Below, in pieces: positions 21,982 through 31,948 of a stretch of 64,000 bases of DNA. The notes beneath the pieces were generated by a model, which worked only from the letters and a program-made list of their open reading frames with translations, did no database searches and was not told the DNA's origin. The number at the start of each line of letters is the position of its first letter. The stretch's first letter is position 1. Location of the stretch: NCBI GenBank assembly GCA_021396245.1, contig WNYE01000065.1, positions 124,001 to 188,000 on the forward strand, written 5' to 3'. This DNA is from Sporothrix humicola. Its lineage: Eukaryota; Ascomycota; Sordariomycetes; Ophiostomatales; Ophiostomataceae. The translations under genes were made by a program, and so were the position numbers.

Positions 21982-22161
21982 TTAAAGATTACGGCATCCG
22001 GCGCACGCATGGCGACTTTCCCCTTCTTCTAACCAATCCAACGGTGCGCATTGGCCCCCCTCTTTGGTATGTTTGGCACACTTTACGAACTCGCTGATTT
22101 TGTCGTGGCCACAAGTGTAGTGGATATACCACTGGGTGCAGGTGCTTTGCTGGGGAGGCAT
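21982..22161 (-). CDS. Small Cys/His-rich conserved fungal protein
   Basis: A 59-residue open frame from the first ATG (complement at 22159-22161). It contains YTCGHDKISEFVKCAKH, a later single Cys, and a terminal CAGC pair: four to six Cys/His positions suited to one zinc site. Similar tiny CGH...KC proteins recur in ascomycete genomes (recalled, not searched). A frame extends upstream to 22245 but without an ATG. Function unknown. Confidence 0.5.
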   Translation of the reverse strand: MPPQQSTCTQWYIHYTCGHDKISEFVKCAKHTKEGGQCAPLDWLEEGESRHACAGCRNL

Positions 22162-22533
22162 AGTTCTCGATGTTCGATTCAAGACTGAGAAAATAAAGGA
22201 CGTTGAGACTACAGACACGCGAGATGTATTAGCAGTGGACGCCAAGTATACACGCTAGATAAGCCATACTTATTTTGATCGAACAGTTTTGTGAATGTGT
22301 TCTTGGATTGCTTTCCGTGAGAAATAAAACCATATCAAAATACGAAAGATAGGCCGATGCAGATACGATTATGACCCCGCGACACCCCGCCTCTTTGGCC
22401 CCCACGATAGGATCGAATCAATGTGAGTGGTACGAGAACATAAACAAAGGACCAATTAGGTGATCCTAGGAAGGAGACAGAGACAACGACGAATTTAGGC
22501 AGCACTCTGCAGTGTCGTAATAGGCTGGTTTCC

Positions 22534-24480
22534 TCAGATGCTTGGAATGACGACTTCAATGAGAGCACACCGTTTCTCCTCGCGGACCACCTGGACCGCC
22601 ATTTGGATGGCGGCATCCACCTCGGATGCATCCCGCACGGTAACCCACCAAGCGTTGGCAGCGCCCTCGGCAATCTTGCCAAACGATGGCGACGGCGTCA
22701 GCGCGACCATGAGGTCGTCGCTGAGAGAGGGCACATTCTTTGCACTCGTGTTCGTGGGCGGCCTCGCCACCTCTGGGTGGATCCGCAGACAGGCGTTCTT
22801 GGGCGAAGCCCAGCCGCCATTGTTCCAGATGATGGTGACAAACGGAGTGTTGTACTTGGCGGCCATCCAGTAGGCGCAACTGGGGACGCCAAACAGCCAC
22901 GTGCCGTCGCCGGTAAAGGCCACAATGAGGGGGTCGTCGGGGGAAGAGGCCGCTGGCGTGGCTCTCGCAGCATCATCCCGCAAACCGAGCATGGCACCGA
23001 CGGCGGCGCCGCTGTACCAGCCGAGAGCGCCGCCGCCGCTGCCGATGAGAGAAAGTGGTGTGTTGTGGCCAAAGTGGTCGGCGACATTTCCGAGGTTGGT
23101 TGTGGACTCGTTGAGGCCGACAACATTCAGGCCGGCCGTGGCTTCGCGCAGTCGGGCCATGACAAACGGCACGGTCAGAGGGCGACCCGGTCCCGGAACG
23201 GCTTCTGCCTCCCGTAGACGCGCTTCGCGTTCTTTGAACCGGGCTGTCAAGTGCTCCCGGCGGCTGCCGATCTGGTGTAATGTGTCGGCTGATTTGTAGA
23301 GGCCATGCGCCTCGACGGCATCGGCAATCTGTGTCAACGCAACGGCCGAGTCCACCTTCCACCGCTTGAGGGCTGGCAGCGACCACAGCGTCGTTGTCTC
23401 TTTGAGCGGGTCGCTGTCCAGATGATAGATGGCAGCACCAGGACTGGGCCGAGACTGGGCGCCGATCCACGGCACGTCTGCGTCAACAACGAGCACCAAA
23501 TCAGCCTCGGCGAGGGCGGGAAGCTGACCTCCACCGTTCCACTGGTGGCCTTGGTGCAAGACAGAAGATGAAGTGGGAAAGTTGTTGTAGATCGGTGCGT
23601 TATCGTGGACGGCAATGGCCAGCAGCTCGGCCAGCCTCAGGAGGGCATTGAAGCCGGCTGGTGACCGACCGCTGTAGCTCGTGACGATAAATGGCCGTTT
23701 GGACGCCAGAAGGGCTGCTGCCAGGTCCACAGCGGCAGACGGCATCAGACCGGATGGCTCCAAAGCACCGTTCAGGGCGGCATTGCAGCTGTCTGCGAGG
23801 GTCTCTGGCACAACCACCGTCTCTTCCAGTGTCTCACGGCTGGCTACCAGGTATGCCGGCCCGCGCGGCTCCGACATCATGAATTGCACCGCCCGCAGCA
23901 CAAGCTGAACTGCATTGTGTGGCCGCCGGATCTCGTGCTCGTAGCGCATGTACTGCCGGACGATGGCGCGTTGATCAGGCACGTCCTGGATCCAGTGGAT
24001 GTATCTGCAGCACCGGGTTAGAGATTGTGAATAATTACTTCCCGGGTGACATCTGCCTGCTACGCAGGGTAAGCCAACTTACTCATTCCTGCTCCCCTGC
24101 AGCTCCCCCTCCATAGTCACCGGCACCGTCCCCGCCAGGATCATCACCGGGATCCGGCCCTTGCTGACATTGTGGATCGCCCCCGCCAGCCCCAGCGTGC
24201 CGCACTCGACGTGCACAAGCACCGCCGCCGGCCGGCCCGTCACCTGCGCGAACCCCGACGACGCCGACAGCGCGTTCATCTCGTTGGGCGCCGTGAAGAT
24301 CTTGATCCGGTCCGCAAACTGCCGGCTGGCAAACGCCGCCAGAAACGCCGGGTGGTCCGAACCCAGATTGACAAACAGGTGTGTAATGTCGGCGGCCAGC
24401 AGGGCTTGCAGGATGAGGCCTGCGCCAGTCGATGTTGTTGGTGCCGCGGCCAGGGCATTGCTGTTTGTTTGGGATGCCAT
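22534..24480 (-). CDS. ThDP-dependent decarboxylase/acetolactate-synthase-like enzyme
   Basis: Two exons in transcript order: 24480-24083 and 24004-22534 (622 residues). The N-terminal pyrimidine domain has the cofactor-activating Glu in APNEMNALSAS (about residue 70). A central nucleotide-like domain follows. The C-terminal ThDP domain carries GDGTW (about 498) through IIWNNGGW (about 530), the GDG-X25-30-NN motif. The domain order matches acetolactate synthase, benzoylformate decarboxylase and oxalyl-CoA decarboxylase. No mitochondrial presequence is obvious, which argues against the housekeeping acetolactate synthase; a catabolic 2-keto-acid decarboxylase is more likely. The start is the ATG at 24480 (GGCATCCCAAAC frame); the intron has GTAAGT and CAG ends. 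Confidence 0.83.
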
Positions 24481-25050
24481 GTTGTCGTCGTCATTCGAAT
24501 GCCCCGTAGGTGCAAAGAAATTCAAGAGTCAATATTATGAGAAGCTCGACACAGACCTTGGCCGCACTCAATGCCAGGTTGGGGAAGATGCGTCGGTATT
24601 TTTACTCATTTTGAAGCATCCTCTCCGTTCATAGGCCTTTCTCCAAAGGATCCATGCTTCCACAACATATTCTGTCCACCCGGCGTCGTCCCCGAGTTCG
24701 GAGGAAGTATGAGTCGTTTTTTTTTTCTTTTTCTTTTTCTTTTTTCTCGGATGCTGTTACCAGGGTCCCCACATGCCGCGATCACAAGATGTATTAGCAT
24801 CTTTTAGCGGCCATGTACTCCGCAGCGTGCTTGACCCCGGCTTTTTGGCCGGATCTCTGGCACCGGCAGACCGTGCGGGGACTCTCGAGCAAAACCACCA
24901 AATTAGCTCCGCTCCAAGAACACTTGCCCCGGGTTTGTTCCTCCCCTCATGTCACATTCTGCTCTAATTTTTTATCGCTGCTTTTTCTGCCGTATCATTA
25001 CTCTTTTTGCATATAAGAGGAGTGCGTCGCTCCTTGCCTCTCGGCGAGGG

Positions 25051-25080
<30 letters not shown>
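25051..25080. repeat. Mononucleotide tract (A)30
   Basis: Thirty consecutive A residues. Length is likely unstable and may be imprecise in the assembly. No target-site duplication was seen that would mark it as a retrocopy tail. Confidence 0.85.
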
Positions 25081-25082
<2 letters not shown>

Positions 25083-25087
25083 ACTAA

Positions 25088-25264
25088 TCTTTCCTCTGTC
25101 CTAAGCCGCAGCCGCCGCCCCGTCCTTGTTGGGTGCTGACCACGATTTTGGAGTCAAACGACCCGTTTACGCTGGATCTATCGTGGCTAATGGACTTGTC
25201 CGGCAGCACGGGCGACCGGACGGAGGATCACACTATCTTCTTGAACCAGCTCTACATCATCTAG
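25088..25264 (+). pseudogene. Possible terminal-exon relic, protein family unknown
   Basis: A 58-codon open frame between stops has protein-like composition (DPFTLDLSWLMDLSG, then acidic residues and FLNQLYII before a stop). Acidic/hydrophobic tails of this kind end some Zn2Cys6 regulators, but no upstream exon can be found: the A30 tract precedes it directly. It may be a relic or chance. Confidence 0.22.
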
Positions 25265-25378
25265 CACATGCAAACAGGAAAAAAAAATATAGAAAAAAAT
25301 CTGACATTCTACACAGGCTAACAAACATCTACGACTCGTGCTCTACAACGAATGTCCCACAACATACCCCCACGCAGA

Positions 25379-26320
25379 TCAGGTGGCTACGGGCGCGAGC
25401 AGATCACAGATATGGTCGTAAAAGTACTTGATTTCCCAGTGGCTGGATCCTTGCAAGACCTCTAGCGGTTTCTCGAGGGCCTGGAAGCCAAAGCGCATAA
25501 TCGCAGACGTCGTGCCGTTCTTCCAAGAGGGGTTGGTCACCAAGCGCACGCGCTGCTCCATGGCCTGGCGCAGTTCGGCCTCGTCGCGGAATGGACCGCC
25601 GGTGATGGGCCGCCAGTCTGCAATTTCAGATAGGATCATCAACAAGGCCCATGCCTGATTGAACCACGGCGGCGCGGCCGCGCGCTCGCTGGCTGGGAGC
25701 GCGCTGTACCTAGGGTACTCGAACATGCTGTCGACCGTGAGCGTGGGTGGCGACGCGGATGAGGTCGTCGCAGCATAGCTACCCCAGTCGAGAATATAAG
25801 GCTTGGTGGTGTCGGGTGAAGCTGAGCCACCATGAGGTCCACTCGTCGTCATAAACACAAAGCTCTCCGTCCGCAGCCCTGGGTGTAGGATGTTGAAGTG
25901 GACGTGCAACGACCGGACCTGTGTTGCCACTATGCGTGCCAGGGTCCGCCGCATGTCAGCCGGCGGCTTGGCCACCGTCCGCATCATCTCGCATAGGTTG
26001 ATTGGCTGCTGCTGCTGGGATGCCGGGCACTTGTAGATAACCGCCCAGGCACCACTCTCGTTGGTGATCGAATGCGTGGGCAGTGTGTGTGCCTCCTCCT
26101 CGCGCCAGCTAGTCGTGGCGCCGTCCCGGTGGCTGATCATGCGATGCTCAACGGTTCGCAGTTGGGCAGCTGTGGGCTCGGAAGCAACCCATTCGAGTAG
26201 GCCTAGAAACGGCTTCCCGTCCACCGGTACAAACCAGCGGCACGTTCGCCGGCTCGTACTTGTTCGAGTGCTCCTGTCATCCGCGACCTCTTCTGAGAAC
26301 CCTGTCTGTGGTTGGGCCAT
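25379..26320 (-). CDS. Pseudokinase-like protein (HeLo-associated/DUF7580-like C-lobe)
   Basis: A 313-residue single-exon protein. The middle holds a degenerate kinase C-lobe: LHVHFNILHPGLRTESFVF stands where HRDLKxxN would be, and KPYILDWG where DFG would be, so catalytic Asp and metal Asp are not both conserved. This ILH.GLR.E plus PYIL.WG pattern is what I know from fungal prion-inhibition/HeLo-linked and NLR-linked pseudokinase regions. No HeLo domain precedes it here. The N-terminus begins with a true ATG and is Arg/Ser-rich. The C-terminus ends YFYDHICDLL. Role unknown; a link to non-self recognition or cell death is inference only. Confidence 0.55.
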   Translation of the reverse strand: MAQPQTGFSEEVADDRSTRTSTSRRTCRWFVPVDGKPFLGLLEWVASEPTAAQLRTVEHRMISHRDGATTSWREEEAHTLPTHSITNESGAWAVIYKCPASQQQQPINLCEMMRTVAKPPADMRRTLARIVATQVRSLHVHFNILHPGLRTESFVFMTTSGPHGGSASPDTTKPYILDWGSYAATTSSASPPTLTVDSMFEYPRYSALPASERAAAPPWFNQAWALLMILSEIADWRPITGGPFRDEAELRQAMEQRVRLVTNPSWKNGTTSAIMRFGFQALEKPLEVLQGSSHWEIKYFYDHICDLLAPVAT

Positions 26321-27230
26321 TGAAGCTCTTTGTTTGGCAGGTGTCGTCGTATGTGTGCCGTCGCTGTTGTTGTCGTCGTGTTGTAGTAGGAGTTGGTGAT
26401 CTCGCTTGAATGCTGGTAAGGTTAACAGGCGAGAAATAATGATTGAAGGAATAAAATGAGTGCTATGATTTTGAATTTGAAGGTTGGTAGTAACCGCTTT
26501 GTCCGGTCGCAGACTCCTTGCTAGGAATGGGAAGGCATGCGGTGGTTGAGAATTTTCTCATTGCTGGTGCCCTCTACTTTATTTTCCCTGCATTTAAGAC
26601 GCTGAAACAGTTTCCGTTTGCAGCTGGTATTTGCCCCAGAACACAATGTGTCCTATGTGATGGACACTGCAAGCTGCGAACATTTTTTTCTGAGAAACTA
26701 TCAATATAATACGAGACTTTATCGCCGCTGACCGCATTTACTAGTGGCAATATTCTCTGTTATGGGCCTCCTCCAAGGCTGTAGTCCTATATCAAACATC
26801 GCCCTTCATCCATCTTCCGCCTCCGCTCTCTTTTTAGAGAAAAAAGAAGAAAGCGGGAACAGGGACAAGGCAGGCGTATGCCACGCTTGCCAATATTGGT
26901 GGTCACCCGGCCCCTGGAGGGTTTCTGAAGTTTTTCCCAACAAAATTCTGTCACATATAGTTCTGGGGGTTTTTTTTTTGGGGGGGGCTATCTCTTCTCT
27001 TCCGGTAGCATTTTTTTGTTTTCAATTCTATGTTTCAACACTAACTTATCTAGCAATATGCAACTATTGGCAAAATACACATTGACCGGGGCTCCTTCTA
27101 ACAAAAGAAAACAAGTGTGGTGTGACAGCTCAGGGCCGTGCGCTCCACACGCCGCTCTTCGCATCTTTCAGCCGCTGTGTCCCTCTGCTCCTTCTGTCCG
27201 TCCTTTCCCTCATTTATCGTATTCCTAACC
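26321..27230. other. Intergenic spacer
   Basis: No gene seen. It contains poly-T/poly-G stretches at 26970-26990 and the presumed promoter of the pseudokinase-like gene on its left side. Confidence 0.5.
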
Positions 27231-29322
27231 TCAACTGTCCGCCGTGGGTAGTTTTAGGCGTTTGCTGCGCCGCGGTTTTTCGCGACTGGTTGGAGATATT
27301 GGCCGCTTGGTGCCCGCTTCTCCGCTGGTCTCAGATACAACACCGCTAAGCTTGAGTGACGCACGCGTGTTTGTGACACCCAGCTGTTGTCCCGGTTCCC
27401 ATCCACATGTCTCTTCCGACTGTCGTCTTGGTTGGAGCGCTGCCTGTGATGGACCTACAGTGGATAAGGAGTCAAAAAATGGCCCTGGACTCCACGGCTC
27501 GTTTTCGGCTGGGTCCACCATGGGCGTTTGCTCCTGCTCACTACCAAATCCGGTGAGCTGTTCCTGCTGCTTCTGAAGCACGGTCGGCTCCCAGGTCATG
27601 TCTTCAGGACATGGCTGGTCCGCCATGATTGTGCCCCTATCCAGGTCGCCTCCTTCTATATCGTGAGAAGTCAGGGGGCCGTTTTTGGTTTCACCCGAGC
27701 CAGGCCAGTGACTGACAACAGGTGTTGACCAAGAAGAAAGATCGCGCAGGACTTCGTCCGCCGAGGGACGACACGAGCGGATTTTCAGCATCCCTATAAG
27801 GTCGGGTGCATATTGACGCATAAGGTCCATGTATCTCTCGTGTCGGGCGGTGTGGGTTTCGCGGTTCGTGTCGTCGCTGAGTTCCACGAAGCACTCAAGA
27901 AAGCACAAGCCAAGCCCGTAAATGTCGTACTTGCTCGTTTGTCCTTCATTGATATGATACTCGGGAGGTGCTTACTTTTCAGTCGAAACTCGGGTAAATT
28001 CAGCAGCAGAAGGATCAAGTGTCTTCGCGATGCCAAAGTCTGCCAATATCCACTCGTCGCCATGATAAAGGATGTTGCCTGGTTTGATGTCGCGGTGGAT
28101 TTTACCATGGTGGTGCATGTGAGACAGAGCAGCCAGGATTTGGGTGAGCATCCCCCGAGCCCACTCCACGCGCACCTCTTGGCCCCTTTTCTGCAGTTTC
28201 CGGACTTTTTGGATCCGATCATGAAGGCTACCATCGTACACGGGCATGAAAATTTCGACTTCGCCATTTTCCCCGACCTGGTGGCGAAGGTACCGCATAA
28301 TGTTTTTCTAGAGGGTGGTTAGCGACTTCCGGGTTCCGCATGTACAGAAATGGTAGGTGACGGTAGGGATGGTAATGCGTGCATACATGCTCAAGGTGGT
28401 TGACAAGTTCTATCTCGTTTTTGATACGTTTAATGAAGCTGCCGCTGTCGTATCTTTTATAGAACTGCGACTCATTCGTGATGATTTTGAGGGCGTAATG
28501 GTCACCTTCTTGAAGATCAACGACGCGTAACTGTCAAATGATTGTTAATGAAATGTGTTAAAAAAACAAGGCACCCCGGATATGGCAACGTACCACATCG
28601 CCTTCTCCACCACGACCAAGCTTGCTGAGTTCTGCCCACTCCAGCCTCGGGCGCTCTGCACTGTTTCTTATGCCTACTGTGCCGAGGCTTTGTTGATCCT
28701 GTACCTGGCCACAGAGGCCAGAGGATGGAGTGCCGTCCCCGCAATATACGTCCACCTCTACTTGGCGGAGCAATCTCGGGGAGTAGTTCTCGGACAAGCT
28801 AGGGCGTAGGAGGATAAAATAGGCCTTTCCAATGACAAGAAGCATCGGCTTGTCATGCTCCACCACGCACTTCTTTGGCCGTGGCGGATTAATCGTCCCG
28901 GACCAGTCGATGGTATGAAGGCTCACGCCTCCGTCTGGCGAAACATTGTGAAACATGATCTCGGCGGTTTGGGGGTGAAAATCAAAGTAACACTGCGGGT
29001 GTTCTATGTTTTGCACAGTCTATTAGCGTTCCCACTGAGGATCGTAAATTCCAGTATGGTTTGCATTTGGATCCTATACTGTACCGGAAATTGTGCCGCA
29101 ACCTGCGAGAAATATGTCACATGTGTCCGCTGCACCACCAAGCGTAACAAGGCGGGAGTCAATTTTGGCTTCGTGAGGGCGTATGGACAACACACGAATG
29201 GGCTGAACGAGACGCTCTTCTTGACATCGGCCGCTGTTGTCAGGGTGCATGACAATCTGGGTAGCCGCATCGTTGCCGGGTATGAGCCAAAAACGGTCAT
29301 TTGATATGCTTGAATCGCCCAT
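27231..29322 (-). pseudogene. FHA-like/Ser-Thr protein kinase interrupted by an in-frame TAA
   Basis: Transcript-order exons: 29322-29080, 29019-28594, 28530-28387 and 28307-27231. Residues 1 to about 180 look FHA-like (RLVTLGG, CDIFL, QCYFDFHPQTAEIMFHNVS). The kinase domain follows: GRGGEGDV glycine loop, YALKII lysine, HRDIKPGN catalytic loop, DFG. Then codon 383 is TAA (27972-27974), at the start of the activation-segment motif (APPEY follows at once). The same frame continues for 246 sense codons through the rest of the C-lobe (YDIYGLGLCFLECFVE) to a basic, nuclear-localisation-like tail. No intron can remove the stop in frame. The product would be a 382-residue truncated kinase, or the full protein if the stop is an error or read through. 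Confidence 0.72.
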
Positions 29323-29346
29323 TGGTGGCCACACAGGGAGTGCCGC

Positions 29347-29445
29347 GGTTGGTTGGCTGGTTGGCTGGTTGGCTGGTTGGCTGGTTGGCTGGTTGGTTGG
29401 ATGGTTGATTGATTTGTTGGTCGGTTGGAGGTTTGGCTGGTTGGG
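29347..29445. repeat. Minisatellite of GGTTGGCT-type units
   Basis: About six tandem 8-bp GGTTGGCT units followed by decayed GGTTGGNT units. It lies directly upstream of the kinase ATG at 29322, so it probably occupies the 5' leader or core promoter of that gene. Read in the kinase frame it would encode Asn-Gln-Pro-Thr/Ser repeats, but no ATG precedes it. Confidence 0.8.
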
Positions 29446-30232
29446 AAATGCCACTATTTGTGTTTTTTAACACTCGCAGCAAAAGAAAATAACGAGAAAG
29501 AGAAAATCCAGCTCTCAACAAAGAAAGGAACACTATTTTCAGGAAAAACGAACAAGACTACAAAAAAAGAAAGGGAAAAAATAAAGGCAAACCAGGCAGC
29601 ACACCAGACCACGGACGCGAAGAAACAAGGTGAAACAACCAGAGGACAAAAATAGAACATTGTGACAAGAGGAAATGCGTTTATAGAATAATGGTGACAA
29701 TACATGAACAGGAGGGAGACAGCAGCGGGGAAGGCGAAATTTGGAACGGCGAGGTGGAAATTGTTCAAGGAAGGTGAGTACCAAAAGGGGACGTGATAGA
29801 GGAGCGAATTTCATTGCGAAACAAAGGGCTCGGTATACGCGATGCTAGTGCCTCCAGGGTGACAAAGAATCAGACAGGTCAATGTTGGTTGTGACGCTTT
29901 CGGATTGGAAAGGGAGGCGCTTCGTCTAGTTCCTAGGATAAGATTGTCGAGCAAAAGCCTCCAATAACGAATGCCTTTCTACAGAACTGAACGTTTGCGT
30001 TTTGTTGTCCGGAAAAAACAGAGGGAGGCGGGTGGGGGATGAGATAAAACAAACGCCATCTCCTTCATCCCGCCCCGGCATCGGTATCCCCCATCACTAC
30101 TCACTCTTCCTTATCCACATACTTTGAAAAGGAAAATCTCCATTCAACCTTCAGACAACTATTACTACCCCCGCACACTCATTACTTCGCACAACCGACT
30201 GCCAAAACTTGCTGCAAAGCACAACCAAAAGG
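29446..30232. other. Intergenic spacer between divergent genes
   Basis: No gene seen. It is A-rich on the left (29470-29640) and CT-rich before the ATG at 30233, consistent with a bidirectional promoter region. Confidence 0.5.
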
Positions 30233-31948
30233 ATGAATCGCAATAAATGGAAGTTCCCGGCCGCGTTCGATAACCCCTATGATTGGGATTTCATAGATAG
30301 ATATCCTTGGCGGCCAATCACTGCCCCGCCAGAGCCGCACGATGAAGACACATACCGTGCCTGGGGCCGCAAGCACTTCGGCGAAGGCTGGGACGAGGAT
30401 CGTGAGGAGATGATCAACAACCGTGACATGTACGCCTTCCGCGACAACGTACAGGGCGATGAATTGTTCCTCCTGCGCCAAATGCGCCTACGCAGGCTCG
30501 AGGCACGTCGCGAGAGGCGGATGCACTTTCCCGCCTGCAAACCTTGGCGTGAACTACTCAAGTGGGCACGGTGGTTCTATGGCGAATCGTACCTCGATCA
30601 GCTCGCCTCCATTGCCGAGGACATGAAGTCGCCTCACAGGCGCGTGGTGCAAAATGCAAAAACGCGAGCACGTCGGGTTCGCGAGGCCACATGGGACCGC
30701 CACGAGGACGTTTTGGCGGCTGGCTACACGTGGGACGAGATCATGGCGTGGCCGCGCTTGCCCCCCCGCTTACTGTGTCGCAGCGGGAAACCTGTGGATT
30801 TTGCCAGTATCGGGCCAAAAGCCGGTGATGCTTGCGCCAGCGACGACGGCGACAAGAACGACAAGAACGACAAGAACGACAGCACCCAGCCTACCGCTGC
30901 AGACTCCCCACCAGCCGACCTGCGTCGCATGGCCATTGCCGGTCCGCAACACAGCCGCCCTTATGCCCTCGAGGTGCGCACCATGCAGAACATCAACAAC
31001 GAGCAGATTTCGACTCTGGAATCCGCTTACGAGACCAGTGTGGCAATGCTCGAGAGGGCCTCATACCACATACGGTCCGTCCGCGAAGAAGCCTTGGCTC
31101 AGGCCCGCAACACGGAAGCCTGGTACGACGCTGTGTTGAATCAACAGTTAGTCTCCGTTGCGTCTGGGACTTTCACCCTCCCGGAACAACCCCATGTCCT
31201 TCACGAGTCGAAGCTGAAAGAGCGGCACGATCGGAATACATCAATCCTGCGCGCCATGCCCGAAGAGCGTCCGATGATGAGGATCGGGATTTACGATACG
31301 TGGGACAATATGCACGACCGTTGGGCGGTCCAGGGTATCACACTCGATGAGGCCAACCACCTGATCGATAACGTTTACTTCCCAGGCCCCAAGGGACCAA
31401 ACATTTGCCGCTTCGACTATACCCGCGAGCGCCCTGACTATCTACGCCAAGAGGTCATCCCATTGACACTGGCCCCACCCCAAGTGCAGAGCCGCGTGCC
31501 GCCCAAGGACGAGGCCGAAATGGCAGAGCTATTCCGCTTCTGGGACGGAAAGCTCCATGACGAAGAAAAGCTCGCTCTGGCCGAGATGTATGGTTTTCAC
31601 ACCATGCATCAGTACGCGTTTGACCACAAGAAGGAAGAGAGAGGGCAGGGAAGAGAGAACGGGGACGAGGACAACGGGGACAACGGGGACAACGGGGACA
31701 ACAAAGGCAACGAGGACAGCGGGGACAACGAAGGCAGCGAAGACAGTGGCGAGATCGGTGAGACGGGGAAGGACAAGAAAGGCCAGACCGAGACGGATGA
31801 GGTGGTGAAGAAAGACGACCGAAGCCAGACACTACGGAAAAGAGTCAGAGGGCAGGCCAACGTTTCAAACACCATTGCTAGTCAACCTCAGGCCAGCGGC
31901 ACGCCGGAGCGTGCTCGCACAGGTGAGAAGCGTCGGCGGCAGGCCTAA
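30233..31948 (+). CDS. Unknown protein with Asp/Asn-rich minisatellite tracts
   Basis: A 571-residue single-exon protein of no family I recognise. The N-terminal about 200 residues are rich in Trp, Tyr and Arg (NPYDWDFIDRYPW; RLRRLEARRERRMHF). A 9-bp repeat encodes DKNDKNDKND at about 206-216. Residues 265-310 are predicted helical, possibly coiled-coil. A conserved-looking block (about 335-470) follows, with GIYDTWDNMHDRW and FRFWDGKLHDEEKLALAEMYG. A second 9-bp repeat then encodes a long Gly/Asp/Asn/Glu tract (about 474-515), and a basic C-terminus (KKDDRSQTLRKRVRG, GEKRRRQA) suggests nuclear localisation. The start is the first ATG (AAGGATGAA). Codon use is normal for the window, so it is likely a real gene. 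Confidence 0.7.
   Translation: MNRNKWKFPAAFDNPYDWDFIDRYPWRPITAPPEPHDEDTYRAWGRKHFGEGWDEDREEMINNRDMYAFRDNVQGDELFLLRQMRLRRLEARRERRMHFPACKPWRELLKWARWFYGESYLDQLASIAEDMKSPHRRVVQNAKTRARRVREATWDRHEDVLAAGYTWDEIMAWPRLPPRLLCRSGKPVDFASIGPKAGDACASDDGDKNDKNDKNDSTQPTAADSPPADLRRMAIAGPQHSRPYALEVRTMQNINNEQISTLESAYETSVAMLERASYHIRSVREEALAQARNTEAWYDAVLNQQLVSVASGTFTLPEQPHVLHESKLKERHDRNTSILRAMPEERPMMRIGIYDTWDNMHDRWAVQGITLDEANHLIDNVYFPGPKGPNICRFDYTRERPDYLRQEVIPLTLAPPQVQSRVPPKDEAEMAELFRFWDGKLHDEEKLALAEMYGFHTMHQYAFDHKKEERGQGRENGDEDNGDNGDNGDNKGNEDSGDNEGSEDSGEIGETGKDKKGQTETDEVVKKDDRSQTLRKRVRGQANVSNTIASQPQASGTPERARTGEKRRRQA
30846..30881 (+). repeat. Coding 9-bp minisatellite (GACAAGAAC)n
   Basis: Three perfect GACAAGAAC units plus flanking partial copies encode Asp-Lys-Asn repeats within the unknown protein. 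Because the unit is a multiple of three, copy-number change would not shift the frame. Confidence 0.8.
31658..31740 (+). repeat. Coding 9-bp minisatellite (GGGGACAAC)n
   Basis: Perfect and decayed copies of GGGGACAAC encode a Gly-Asp-Asn tract that grades into Glu/Ser-Gly-Asp. This is the second frame-preserving minisatellite in the same gene. Confidence 0.8.

Larger units (their letters stand above)
24481..25378. other. Intergenic spacer with homopolymer and coding-like relic
   Basis: It holds a T/CT-rich run (24717-24746), a pure A30 tract (25051-25080), and a short frame at 25088-25264 listed separately. No complete gene. Confidence 0.5.

Noticed and set aside
22249..22533. Short open frames between the Cys-rich gene and the ThDP gene
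   Set aside because: Too short, no ATG in good context and no protein-like pattern.
25051..25080. A30 tract as the tail of a retrocopy
   Set aside because: No coding sequence of a recognisable gene precedes it and no target-site duplication was seen.
27929..27975. An intron starting GTAAGC to remove the TAA in the kinase
   Set aside because: All nearby acceptors give the wrong phase or would delete the conserved APE-type motif, and the frame continues perfectly past the stop.
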